In this document: piece by piece, positions 1 through 7,600 of the stretch
Layout: each line of letters starts with the position of its first letter
How positions within the stretch are numbered: the first letter of the stretch is position 1
Source of the DNA: an uncultured Pseudanabaenaceae cyanobacterium
Lineage (GTDB): Bacteria > Cyanobacteriota > Cyanobacteriia > PCC-9006 > JAAUQQ01
Reading direction: 5' to 3'
DNA length: 54,915 bases
Assembly: GCA_938002085.1 (NCBI GenBank)
Contig: CALLAT010000067.1
Location: 1-54,915 of the forward strand
Made by a program: the position numbers and the translations under genes
Notes under the pieces: generated by a model
Database searches by the model: none
Seen by the model: the letters and a program-made list of their open reading frames with translations, nothing else
Told to the model about the DNA's origin: nothing

Positions 1-69
1 TTCATCTAGGTCGTCAATCAGTGCAAAATATTTGAACCGTAATCCTTCCACGACCTTGGCATCTGGCAT
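1..69 (-). CDS. ISAzo13-family transposase, N-terminal fragment cut by the window edge
   Basis: Only 23 codons from an ATG at 69 are inside the window. The peptide (MPDAKVVEGLRFKYF followed by ALIDDLDE) matches the start of ISAzo13-type (Rhodopirellula-type) DDE transposases, which open with a helix ending in a conserved 'L-x-E-R-x-R-R' stretch. A GGAG lies two bases before the ATG on the minus strand, a short but usable spacing. The gene reads away from the interrupted FG-GAP gene. It would catalyse movement of the insertion sequence. Family assignment rests on a short stretch and is moderately sure. Confidence 0.55.
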   Translation of the reverse strand, partial: MPDAKVVEGLRFKYFALIDDLDE

Positions 70-138
70 CTCTCCAGAGTTGCAAATTCTTGGCTCCCAT
101 GTCTAGGCTAAAGCGGTAACTTAATTACGGATGGCTCC
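1..138 (-). mobile_element. Terminal part of an ISAzo13-like insertion sequence
   Basis: The element runs off the left edge of the window. Its inner end is placed near 138 because the FG-GAP reading frame, which should continue with an N-G-D-G calcium loop, stops matching just after the GGGGACGTTA that lies at 139-148 on the complementary strand. The outermost bases on the minus strand read GGAGCCATCCGTAATTAAG, a plausible terminal inverted repeat. The start of a transposase gene reading away from the junction supports this. The exact boundary and the target duplication cannot be seen because the other end lies outside the window. Confidence 0.65.
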
Positions 139-1288
139 TAACGTCCCCAGCAGTATTCACGGCATTAACTAAGTCACCTGTTGTTGTATCAACACCATTG
201 AAGACAAAACCATTCTGGCCATTGAGATCTGCGAGGTTGAGGCTAGAACTAAAGCCTTGGTTACTGCCGAAAATCAGGTATGTCTCGCTGGCACGACGAT
301 TATTATTGAGGGCAATACCACTGGCTGTCACGAGGATGTCGTCAAAACCGTCTCCATTGAAATCTCCAGCACGACTCACTGCCCTGCCAGAGTTGTCGAA
401 GCTGTCAATGCCATTCAGAGCAAAACCATTGCTGCCGTCGATGCTGGAACGAGTGACCTCGACACTGGGACTAAAGCCCTGATCACTGCCAAAAATGACG
501 TAAGTCTCTCCGGTCTCTGAAGGGGCACCTTCAACGTAAAAGGGATCATTCGCGGGCTCCAGAGCCGCTAGGGGAAGACCCACGATAATGTCATCGAAGC
601 CATCTCCATTGATGTCCCCTGCTGTATTGATCGAAGCGCTCATGATCGGAGCAGCAAATGAGGCCGTGGCTTCTGGAATATTTAGGAAGAAGCCATTTTG
701 ACCATTGAGATCAGAGAGGTTGATAAAACCGGAGTCGAAACCCTGCTGATTCCCAAAAACAGCGTAAATATTCACCCCTGTATCAGAAGAGTTGCCCGTC
801 TCTATAAATGGAGCACTGATGAGGATGTCTCCCAAGCCATCACCGTTTATGTCCCCTGCCCCGCTGACGGCATATCCAATGGTGGACGATATCTCTGTGT
901 CGCTGAAGCGCTTATTAATGACGACACCATTGGTGCCATTCAAATCGCTGAGGTCGAGACTGGAGCTAAAGCCTTCTGCATTGCCAAAGACGACATAGCT
1001 CTCTGAGTTCAAGACAGTGCCGAAGAGGTTACCACCGTTCCCGCCAATGAGAATGTCATCAAAGCCATCGCCATTGAAGTCACCTGCGCTGCTGACTGAG
1101 CCGCCTGAGATGTAACCGGCATCAACGCCATTGAGAACAAAGCCATTACTGCCATTGAGGTCAGCAAGATTAAAACTAGCGGGGAAACTCACAATGTTTT
1201 CTCTGTTGAGGTGATAACGACGGGCAGGGGGGCTGAATAATCTTGGGCTGGTGCTTGGCATTCGTAACGATTGGGTTACAAATGCCAA
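125..1288 (-). pseudogene. FG-GAP (integrin-alpha beta-propeller) repeat protein, truncated by the insertion sequence
   Basis: The frame encodes four complete FG-GAP repeats of about 65-90 residues. Each carries an 'L-A/S-D-L-N-G-x-N-G-F' strand and a calcium loop of the form D-x-N-G-D-G-x-D-D. A fifth repeat begins (NAVNTAGDV) and then runs into RSHP and a stop codon that lie inside the insertion sequence, so the 3' part of the propeller is missing. Such proteins are usually exported or surface Ca-binding propellers, but no signal peptide is seen. The longest frame starts with TTG at 1288; an ATG at 1261 is the alternative, and neither has a clear ribosome binding site, so the N-terminus may also be altered. 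A truncated product might be made but would be unlikely to close a propeller. Confidence 0.75.
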
Positions 1289-1503
1289 GTCTGGACTCCC
1301 TGAAGATTTCCAACTTTAGATGGACAACAATGGCCCGTATGGTTGGACCATGAGCGCTGGATTCTGGGAGAAGCGAAGAAGTTTCGTCACATCGAGTCTA
1401 GGGAGAATCGCGATTAGGGAATGCATATGTAGGGTTATGCAATTCGTTATGGTCTCTAGAGTCTGACTGAGCATGATTTGCTTGTTCAGAGGTTGGAACT
1501 CCC

Positions 1504-1533
1504 ATCACCTATGAATTCTGGTAGGTGATTTTA
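1504..1533 (+). terminator. Terminator-like hairpin
   Basis: ATCACCT at 1504-1510 pairs with AGGTGAT at 1523-1529 around a 12-base loop, followed by TTTAAC. No plus-strand gene lies directly upstream, so its role is unclear. Confidence 0.3.
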
Positions 1534-1587
1534 ACTACTTAAATAATCTCAGGCTATGCTTCCACTGCGTAAGTGTTGGCGAAAAAT

Positions 1588-1621
1588 AAAAGCCCCCTCA
1601 CATGAATGTGAAGGGGCTTTT
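1588..1621 (-). terminator. Rho-independent terminator of the DUF4912 gene
   Basis: AAAAGCCCC and GGGGCTTTT flank a further CTCACA/TGTG(A) stem and a short TGAA loop. The stem is flanked by A on one side and T on the other, so it can work in both directions. It lies about 50 bases after the stop of the minus-strand DUF4912 gene. Confidence 0.85.
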
Positions 1622-1668
1622 CGGAGCATTTACATGACCCGATTAGTTACGAAGGATACAACAAGCGC

Positions 1669-2973
1669 TTAAGGAATCAATTCCTCAACTGCCTCAGCCT
1701 TCGTGTTGGTGTTACGAGAAGGAGTTTGACGCTCAAAGTTCATGTGAATCGAGCGGGTCTGAACACCATCTGCAGCCACGGCCAAGATGGGGTAGTCAAT
1801 TACGCCATCCTGGAAAGACATCTGGTGACGGAAAGTACCATCGGGGCTCAGCTGAATCTGGTCGCCACCAATGGTCACCGTTGCATCGGGCTCAGTTGCG
1901 CCGTAAACAATTAGCTCAGCATCAGCAATCAGCCAGAACTTGCGAGGGCGAACCGGAGGCATGGAAGCCGCAATGCCAGCACCAGAAGCCGTGAAGCCAG
2001 CGCCAGAAGCGTTGCCCCACATGCCGATGCCAGAACCCGCCGCCAACATGTGAGAGCTCATGCTCTCAGGCGCAGCGTTGAGGCCGGAAACCGGAGCCTG
2101 CTGCATGGAACCGTACAGGGAGCCAGCCACACGCTGAGCTTCCACCGCACCGGCCATGCCGAAGATTTCGCCGTAGATGCCTTCGCTGTCGGCAGCTTGG
2201 CTAGCTTCGCTGACCACCTTGGGCGGATTGAGGGCGTAGACCGTGCGGCCCTGGAGGCTCTCGTCCCAGTTAACGGTGATGAACTGATCCGCAACCCAGT
2301 CGGAGGGATAGACGGGGGGAATGTGGATGCGAGCAGAACTCACGAGGCTGAGCCAACGGCCGTCGTCGCAACGGTAGCCCAGCTCGATGACATAGTCGCG
2401 ATCGCTCACAGGAATAGGCACATACCACTCACGAGCTGTCTCATCACAGGAATACTCCTGCATGCTGTGGGGGCGCTGACCTTCATTGATATCAGTGATG
2501 TCATAGAGGCGCAATGCGAGCTGGGTGCCACCTTGCTGACGCTTGGACTCGCGGTAATCATTGGGCACATCCCAATAAACATAGGACCACTGGGGGTCAC
2601 GGGGCAGCATCACAATGCGGCTGTCACCGTAGCCTTCGGGCAGTTCAGCTAGGCCTGCATCCACATCAGACAATGCAGGGTTGAACAAGGACTCATCAGC
2701 AGCCTTGTCTTGGCCCATATCGAACTTGGCAGCTTCAACAGTTTCTTGAGCGGGAACGGCAGCGATTTTCTCTTCCATGGGAGTCGTAGTCGGCGCTATG
2801 GGGGTAGGAACCGTCGTGTCTTGGGTGGGCTGCTGAGCACTTTCAGCCTGACGAATCGCTGCTTGCAATTCTGACTTCCGCATCCGGCTGTAGCGGGAAA
2901 CCTTGCACGCACTGGCCACACGGCGTAGCTGCCGCAGGGTCATTTCTTCTAAAGGAGGTCGTTGAGGGGTCAT
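1669..2973 (-). CDS. DUF4912 domain protein with an N-terminal Rho-N/SAP-like motif
   Basis: 434 residues. Residues 8-46 (LRQLRRVASACKVSRYSRMR and following) form a Rho-N/SAP-like helical motif, as found in other cyanobacterial DUF4912 proteins. Residues about 115-240 are the DUF4912 domain, with the typical V-x-L-P-R-D-P-x-W-x-Y-V-Y-W-D signature. A glycine- and alanine-rich linker (about 270-345) leads to a C-terminal beta-rich segment beginning KFWLIADAELIVYGAT. The cellular role of this family is unknown; the N-terminal motif suggests nucleic-acid contact, which is inference. ATG at 2973 is preceded by AGGAAG about ten bases upstream. It stands alone, followed by a strong terminator. Confidence 0.85.
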   Translation of the reverse strand: MTPQRPPLEEMTLRQLRRVASACKVSRYSRMRKSELQAAIRQAESAQQPTQDTTVPTPIAPTTTPMEEKIAAVPAQETVEAAKFDMGQDKAADESLFNPALSDVDAGLAELPEGYGDSRIVMLPRDPQWSYVYWDVPNDYRESKRQQGGTQLALRLYDITDINEGQRPHSMQEYSCDETAREWYVPIPVSDRDYVIELGYRCDDGRWLSLVSSARIHIPPVYPSDWVADQFITVNWDESLQGRTVYALNPPKVVSEASQAADSEGIYGEIFGMAGAVEAQRVAGSLYGSMQQAPVSGLNAAPESMSSHMLAAGSGIGMWGNASGAGFTASGAGIAASMPPVRPRKFWLIADAELIVYGATEPDATVTIGGDQIQLSPDGTFRHQMSFQDGVIDYPILAVAADGVQTRSIHMNFERQTPSRNTNTKAEAVEELIP

Positions 2974-3375
2974 GGTTGTGATCTTCCTGGTTGGCGTTGA
3001 ACGAATCTCGTTAACTGATCTCGCTGGGTCACTTGGTCTTGAACAAGGACCTAGCCAAAAACGGGGATCAATTCATGAGTTCAATAGTGTCAATACAAAC
3101 CTTTTTTTGCAACCCATGATCCCGGCTTAAAAGCCTGATCTAACGTGATTACAGGATTCTATACCTTTGTAAAGTTATTGTTTCATGACTTTGGGATCGC
3201 TTCTGACTTTAAATGTCATGAAATTTTGACTTAAGGAGATCGCTGAGGGCTTGCCTCACCCCATTGACTTGTTTAGATCGCTCTCTTCAATTCCTAATGG
3301 GACTCTTGAGAGAGTTATTGCAGATTCCCTGGCTGCGCTGGGGACAGTGATTCGGCTGGGACTCTAGTGCAGTAA
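2974..3375. other. Divergent intergenic region between DUF4912 and DUF2993 genes
   Basis: About 400 bases serving as the shared upstream region of two divergent genes. A TTGACA on the minus strand at 3094-3089 could be a -35 box for the DUF4912 gene, but the -10 position (near 3072-3066) is poor. AT-rich runs lie at 3090-3200. No coding sequence was recognised. Confidence 0.4.
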
Positions 3376-3396
3376 GCTCCTCTAGGACGGAGGAGC
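3376..3396 (+). promoter_or_regulatory. Ribosome-binding-site hairpin before the DUF2993 gene
   Basis: GCTCCTC (3376-3382) is the exact complement of GAGGAGC (3390-3396), with a seven-base loop. The right arm overlaps the Shine-Dalgarno GGAGGAG seven bases before the ATG at 3403. Folding would hide the ribosome binding site, so translation may depend on opening this stem. The pairing is seen directly; regulation is inference. Confidence 0.55.
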
Positions 3397-3402
3397 ATTG
3401 CC

Positions 3403-4302
3403 ATGGCAGGTTCCCTTGGACTCACCTCAAGTAATGGGATGGCAATGGCGAAGGATATGCCAAAGAACAATGAAAGTCCGTCGACCCAGCAAACTGAAGG
3501 GGCAAAGCTTGGGGACAGCTTGACTGCTAATTCAAAGGTTCAAAAAGGCAAACGCAATCTTGTGGCAGGCGTTCTAGGGCCTGCGTTAAAGCTGTGGCTG
3601 CGGTCTCAGGTGGAGGCCGTGGAGCGTTTGGAGGTCGCTATTGGTAGCGAGACAGGGGAGGGCGATCACCTCACCAGTCGCCAAATGTTGGCAGGGCGCA
3701 TTCCCTTGGTGCGGGTGGAGGCCGATGAGGTGATCTATAAAGGTCTGCATCTCGGGCAGTTGCAGTTGGCTGGCCGGGATATTCGCATGAACCTGGGCCA
3801 GGCTGTGCGAGGCAAACCGCTTAAGCTCATGGCTCCCATTGCTGTGGACCTGCAGCTCAAGATGACTGAGGCTCAATTAAATGAGTCTTTGGAATCGCCG
3901 CTCCTAGCTCCCCAACTGGTGGAATGGCTTACCTTGCTCCAGGCGCTTTTGATGGAAGGGGAACCGATTGGGGCGGCACCCTTAACTCAGCCTAGAATTG
4001 CCTTGGCCGGGGGAGAGCTGGGAGTTGGGTTGGACATAGAGCATTTGGGCCTTCGGGTTTACCAGGGAGAACCATCTGCGGCGGCGGAGCTTGCGATCGA
4101 GACTGGCCTAACCATTGCCAATGGCAACTTGCTCAAACTGCGCCAGCCCTGTTGGAGTGAAGCACCTCCCGCTGGCTTTAAAGATGATTTAAGTGGATTA
4201 GCGATGATGTCGTTAAAGCTCGGGAGTGATGTGGTCATTGAACGGATTGCGATCGCCGCTGGTCAGCTTCAGCTCACTGGGCAATTGACGGTGCAGCCCT
4301 AA
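3403..4302 (+). CDS. DUF2993 (LmeA-like) phospholipid-binding family protein
   Basis: 299 residues. The first 50 are polar and low in complexity with no clear signal peptide. From about residue 60 the DUF2993 pattern follows: L-x-S-x-Q-x-L-x-G-x-I-P-x-V-x-V-E-A-D-x-V-x-Y-K-G-L-x-L, then an L-x-G-x-x-I-R-x-N segment. The actinobacterial member LmeA binds phospholipid and acts in mannan elongation; in cyanobacteria the family is common but its job is unknown. The start at 3403 is well supported by GGAGGAG seven bases upstream. It lies 171 bases before the PEP carboxykinase-like gene on the same strand and could be co-transcribed with it. Confidence 0.8.
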   Translation: MAGSLGLTSSNGMAMAKDMPKNNESPSTQQTEGAKLGDSLTANSKVQKGKRNLVAGVLGPALKLWLRSQVEAVERLEVAIGSETGEGDHLTSRQMLAGRIPLVRVEADEVIYKGLHLGQLQLAGRDIRMNLGQAVRGKPLKLMAPIAVDLQLKMTEAQLNESLESPLLAPQLVEWLTLLQALLMEGEPIGAAPLTQPRIALAGGELGVGLDIEHLGLRVYQGEPSAAAELAIETGLTIANGNLLKLRQPCWSEAPPAGFKDDLSGLAMMSLKLGSDVVIERIAIAAGQLQLTGQLTVQP

Positions 4303-4433
4303 AGGATCGTGAAATCCACATCGCGTTTATGTACAGTTTTGCTGCATTATTTGTGACTTTTATGAAATCCGTAGGGTGAAGCTGGGGCCAGGGAGTAGCT
4401 TAGGGGGGACTGAACCAGACCTGCCTTTGAACA

Positions 4434-4463
4434 AGATTGGCATTCACGAGATTGGCTTTCACG
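4434..4463 (+). repeat. Tandem 15-bp repeat before the PEP carboxykinase-like gene
   Basis: AGATTGGCATTCACG at 4434-4448 is followed directly by AGATTGGCTTTCACG at 4449-4463, one mismatch. It ends ten bases before the ATG at 4474 and sits where a ribosome binding site would be expected; no good Shine-Dalgarno is visible. Confidence 0.6.
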
Positions 4464-4473
4464 CTAAGCGCCC

Positions 4474-6573
4474 ATGGAAAACGGACCTATGGCTTCGGGG
4501 GATTCCCACTTACCCCGATCATTGACGGATGCTGATTTTCAGGCTTTGTCGCTGGAGGTTGCCCAGGCGCGCGCTGATGCCCAGGGACATTTGACTCAGG
4601 ATGACGAAAAAGCTTTGCCAGGGGGCGGCTCAGTTTCAGACTTGGCTGACGAAGGCTTTTTCCCTCTCGTCGCGGAAGAAGCTTGGCAGGCTGATTGCGA
4701 GTCAATGGAAACTGTGACGACGGGGGATGCTATGACTCAGCCCTCTCGAACGGCTGAAGACTTTGTTCCAATCCATTGCAATCTGTCCCTGGCGGAATTG
4801 ATGGAGCATTCGCTCCTGCGGGCTGAAGGGGTTTTGAGCGATCGCGGTGCCCTTTGTGTGAAAACCCTGCCCTACAGTGGCACCACCACTGGAAGCCACT
4901 ACTGCGTGGAGCCAGGGCTGTCTGCCGAAGCAGCGCTAGAACGGGCTCAGGTTCAGCGAGCAGAACCTTTGACCCCTGGGCTACAGCTTGTGCCCATGGA
5001 TGAAACAACCTTTTGGGCGCTTTATCAGCGAGCCGTAGACTATGGCAAAGATAAGGCGTTGTATCAATGTGATGGCCTCGTTGAAGTGGATTTCCCGGGG
5101 AAAATGACTGGGATAAAGGTCATTTGTGAGCTGGCTTCCCAGGCGATTATGGCTCGCCATTGGCTATTTCCTGCTGCTGAGGAAGAAGAAGAGGACGAGC
5201 TGGCCCAGCTGTCCTCACGAGACCAGGCCGAACCATTAACTCACTGGTCCGTTTCGCAGCCCTGCCTGTCTTCTTTGGCGAATCATGGGCAGGCTTGGGC
5301 TGGAGTAAAGGATGATTTAGAGCCAACGCTAACGGTCATTGCTCTGAATGGTTTGAAAGGAGAGCCCTGGGTGGAGTCGCTGTTAGACACTGAGGTCTTT
5401 GTAGTAATTCATCCCATGCAGCGGTTGGCTCTGGTGGGGGGCAGTCGCCATGGTGGAGACTTGTTTGGGGCGATTACCACCTTACTGGCAGAAACCCAGA
5501 ACAAGCGTTTGGCGAACCAGTTGCTGTTGCAAAACGTGGTGTATTGCCCAGAGACCTCTGGGCATCAGGCCGCTCTATTCTTGGGAGAGGCAGGCAGTGG
5601 CAAACAGACCTTAGCTTCCGCCTTGGGCAAGTCCTGGCAGCGTGGTCCAGTAGTCTTGCAGGCTGCTGATGGTCCTTCTATTTCTCCCCAGCAACTCTCA
5701 CTCAAGCCGCTGTTGTCAGGGGGCTACGGTAATATTTCAGGCCTGACTGTCAATGACGCCTTGCACCAGCATTTAACGTTTGGGGCGGTGTTGGAAAATG
5801 TGCCTCTCCAGGCTGCTTCCAGTCGGCCTCGATTTAGTGATTTAGCCAGCTCCATCCCGTTCCGTGGCGCTTGGAAAGATGACCGTTCATTGATGGGCGC
5901 TACTGCTGCAACCCTTGAGCAAGGCAGAACTCGGATTTCCCCTAGACAGGTTTTCTTGTTAGTTGCTGATACATCTGGTGTCTTGCCTGCCATGGCTCGC
6001 CTTACCCCGGAACAAGCGCTCTATTACTTTGCCCTGGGCTACGGAGCCGATCTGCCAGGCTGGAGTCGTCATCAGCTCCATCCCACGGCCCATTTTAAGG
6101 CGATGGACCCTGGGCGGGCGGTGCGAGATTGCTTGCGTTGGCAGGCTTGCCTTCAGGCCCAGGCGGACACTGAGGTTTATTTGGTGAATACGGGCTGGCT
6201 AGGGCCGATGACGGGTGAGATGCGATCGCTCCAACAGCGCATTCCCACATCGATTAGCCAAGCTCTGGTGCAGTCTGCTTTGGCTGGGGAGCTGCCCCTG
6301 GTGGATGCGGTTCCATCCGATGCAGAAGGCATCTTTCAGACCTGCCTGGACCCGGTGTTTGGTTGGACCTTGCCCCTGGGATTGCAGCATCTACCGGGTC
6401 GTTGGTGTCAGCCCTGGAATGTTTGGGGCGATGCCCAGCAGTGGCGAGTGGCGGCGATCGCCCTAGCTCGACAATTCCAAGTCCAGATGGCTGCTTTAGT
6501 GGCGGCGGGGTTGCCGGAGGCGATCGCCGAGGCTGGTCCCTGTTTCCCGACTCATTCTGATGCTTCTGATTGA
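4474..6573 (+). CDS. PEP carboxykinase (ATP)-fold protein, probable pseudoenzyme
   Basis: 699 residues against about 530 for ATP-dependent PEP carboxykinase. Residues 1-120 are an extra, acidic, weakly conserved extension. From about 135 the family order can be followed: GTTTGSHYCVEPG (family T-G-R-S-P region), a K-A-L-Y segment, VGGSRHGGDLF, the P-loop GEAGSGKQTL (371-380), VFLLVADTSGVLPAMARLTP (493-512), VYLVNTGWLG (568-577), and a final FGWTLPLGLQHLPG plus W-x-D-x-x-x-W segment. The catalytic set appears lost: the Arg of T-G-R-S-P, the paired metal-site Lys of the G-T-x-Y-A-G-E-x-K-K motif, the His before the P-loop, and the Asp pair of D-D-E-H (here AADG). Nucleotide binding may persist. 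ATG at 4474 or 4489. Function unknown. Confidence 0.72.
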   Translation: MENGPMASGDSHLPRSLTDADFQALSLEVAQARADAQGHLTQDDEKALPGGGSVSDLADEGFFPLVAEEAWQADCESMETVTTGDAMTQPSRTAEDFVPIHCNLSLAELMEHSLLRAEGVLSDRGALCVKTLPYSGTTTGSHYCVEPGLSAEAALERAQVQRAEPLTPGLQLVPMDETTFWALYQRAVDYGKDKALYQCDGLVEVDFPGKMTGIKVICELASQAIMARHWLFPAAEEEEEDELAQLSSRDQAEPLTHWSVSQPCLSSLANHGQAWAGVKDDLEPTLTVIALNGLKGEPWVESLLDTEVFVVIHPMQRLALVGGSRHGGDLFGAITTLLAETQNKRLANQLLLQNVVYCPETSGHQAALFLGEAGSGKQTLASALGKSWQRGPVVLQAADGPSISPQQLSLKPLLSGGYGNISGLTVNDALHQHLTFGAVLENVPLQAASSRPRFSDLASSIPFRGAWKDDRSLMGATAATLEQGRTRISPRQVFLLVADTSGVLPAMARLTPEQALYYFALGYGADLPGWSRHQLHPTAHFKAMDPGRAVRDCLRWQACLQAQADTEVYLVNTGWLGPMTGEMRSLQQRIPTSISQALVQSALAGELPLVDAVPSDAEGIFQTCLDPVFGWTLPLGLQHLPGRWCQPWNVWGDAQQWRVAAIALARQFQVQMAALVAAGLPEAIAEAGPCFPTHSDASD

Positions 6574-6608
6574 GCCCAAATCCTAAGGGGCTGCACTACT
6601 CAATGCTG

Positions 6609-6640
6609 TGCGGGCGAACAGCGGCTCGCCCCTACGGTTC
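6609..6640. repeat. Short palindromic intergenic repeat
   Basis: GGGCGA and TCGCCC form a stem around ACAGCGGC, followed by CTACGG. This is the sort of short GC-rich palindrome found many times in cyanobacterial spacers. Copy number cannot be tested here. Confidence 0.4.
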
Positions 6641-6700
6641 AAAGCATGGGAATTGGATGTAACTGAATTGGGTTGGGTTTGAACTTGATTCATTCAACCA

Positions 6701-6738
6701 AAATCCCCTGGAAGCATGATTACGTTCCCAGGGGATTT
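6701..6738. terminator. Bidirectional terminator between convergent genes
   Basis: AAATCCCCTGGAA pairs with TTCCCAGGGGATTT around an 11-base loop. A precedes and T follows the stem, so it can end transcription of both the plus-strand PEP carboxykinase-like gene and the minus-strand CheW gene. Confidence 0.8.
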
Positions 6739-6791
6739 GGATTGCGTTCGGGGAGCGATGACCATTGTTGCCCAGCGTTTTAACTGAGTTT

Positions 6792-7331
6792 TTAGCTCAT
6801 CAGCTTATCCATCACAGCGGCCATGTCCAACATGAAAATGGACTGGAGTTCGCCGCCTTCTTCCATGGCAGTGCGAATCATATGGCTGGCGACCCAGAGC
6901 GTATCGGCCTGACGATAGGACTGGGGTAACTCGCGAATCTGCTCCAAAGGCACTTCCAGTAAACGAGGCGTCGTTGGAGTGGGAATGCCCATGATCTCCC
7001 CGGTGGGACTGGGGGTGAGCACGAGATAGCCGGGGCGTTCTGGGTTGAAGGGGCCCGCTGTCTTGAAAAGTTGCTGGTGCAAGTCAATGATCGTGAGCTC
7101 GCGATCGCCCACGGTCGTAATGCCCACAGCATTGGTACCGCTACTGTAAACCTTCGGTCGGTTAATCACGCGGCTGATATTGCCCATGGGAACCGCAAGG
7201 CGCAGCTCGCCCACGGGAAAGACAATCAGCTTGCGATGGCTGATTGCAGTCTGCTTCTTGTTTGTAGGCTGCCCCTTGGCGATGGCACTGGGCTGAGCAG
7301 TGGCCGTTGGGGTTGAGAGAGGGGTTGGCAT
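6792..7331 (-). CDS. CheW-like adaptor, last gene of the taxis cluster
   Basis: 179 residues from ATG at 7331; AGGAG lies 13 bases upstream. A longer frame opens with TTG at 7454 but its extra residues look non-coding. Residues about 30-175 form a CheW domain: KLIVFPVGELRLAVPMGNI, then a loop with GITTVGDRELTIIDLHQQLF and a beta-rich end. CheW proteins link receptors to the CheA kinase at the membrane. This is the second CheW in the cluster; the other (20133-20681) precedes the receptors. It lies 269 bases after the CheA stop, behind a long hairpin, so it may be expressed at a different level from cheA. An extra CheW could serve another receptor or cap arrays; that is inference. Confidence 0.82.
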   Translation of the reverse strand: MPTPLSTPTATAQPSAIAKGQPTNKKQTAISHRKLIVFPVGELRLAVPMGNISRVINRPKVYSSGTNAVGITTVGDRELTIIDLHQQLFKTAGPFNPERPGYLVLTPSPTGEIMGIPTPTTPRLLEVPLEQIRELPQSYRQADTLWVASHMIRTAMEEGGELQSIFMLDMAAVMDKLMS

Positions 7332-7531
7332 GGTGAATAGCGGTGCTCCTGTTACGGGACCAGGGTGGTGATTTGCGAAGCCCCTAATCAAATCGCATGG
7401 AGCAGATTGCCAGGGGAAATGCCAAGGAGACGCTGCAGGGTGGGGAGCTGCCAATAAGCTCAGAATGCTCAGGCTTTTGACAGGTTTTGGAGGATGGGGG
7501 CTAATCTAACGGAGGCAGAACCTGTGGAGGA

Positions 7532-7594
7532 AAGTAATTGGTCGTCGCGAACAGGTTCCATCGTTGACTACCTGTTGCGACCGACCGATTACTT
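7532..7594 (-). terminator. Long hairpin after the cheA gene
   Basis: Arms at 7532-7556 and 7570-7594 are nearly exact inverted copies of about 25 bases (both begin AAGTAAT and end ACAGGT on their respective strands), with a 13-base loop. It begins 7 bases after the cheA stop. The T run after the stem on the minus strand is short, so it may act as a weak terminator, a processing site or a 3' stabiliser between cheA and the downstream cheW. Confidence 0.65.
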
Positions 7595-7600
7595 AAAATC

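Larger units (their letters stand above)
1289..1668. other. Intergenic stretch with two terminator-like hairpins
   Basis: About 380 bases between two minus-strand genes. I see no convincing gene in it on either strand. It holds a weak plus-strand hairpin at 1504-1529 and a strong bidirectional terminator at 1588-1621, listed separately. No promoter for the FG-GAP gene could be picked out by eye. Confidence 0.5.

Noticed and set aside
2050..2652. 200-codon plus-strand frame inside the DUF4912 gene
   Set aside because: It is antisense to a clearly recognised protein and has no family resemblance; it follows from the GC-rich codon pattern of the true gene.
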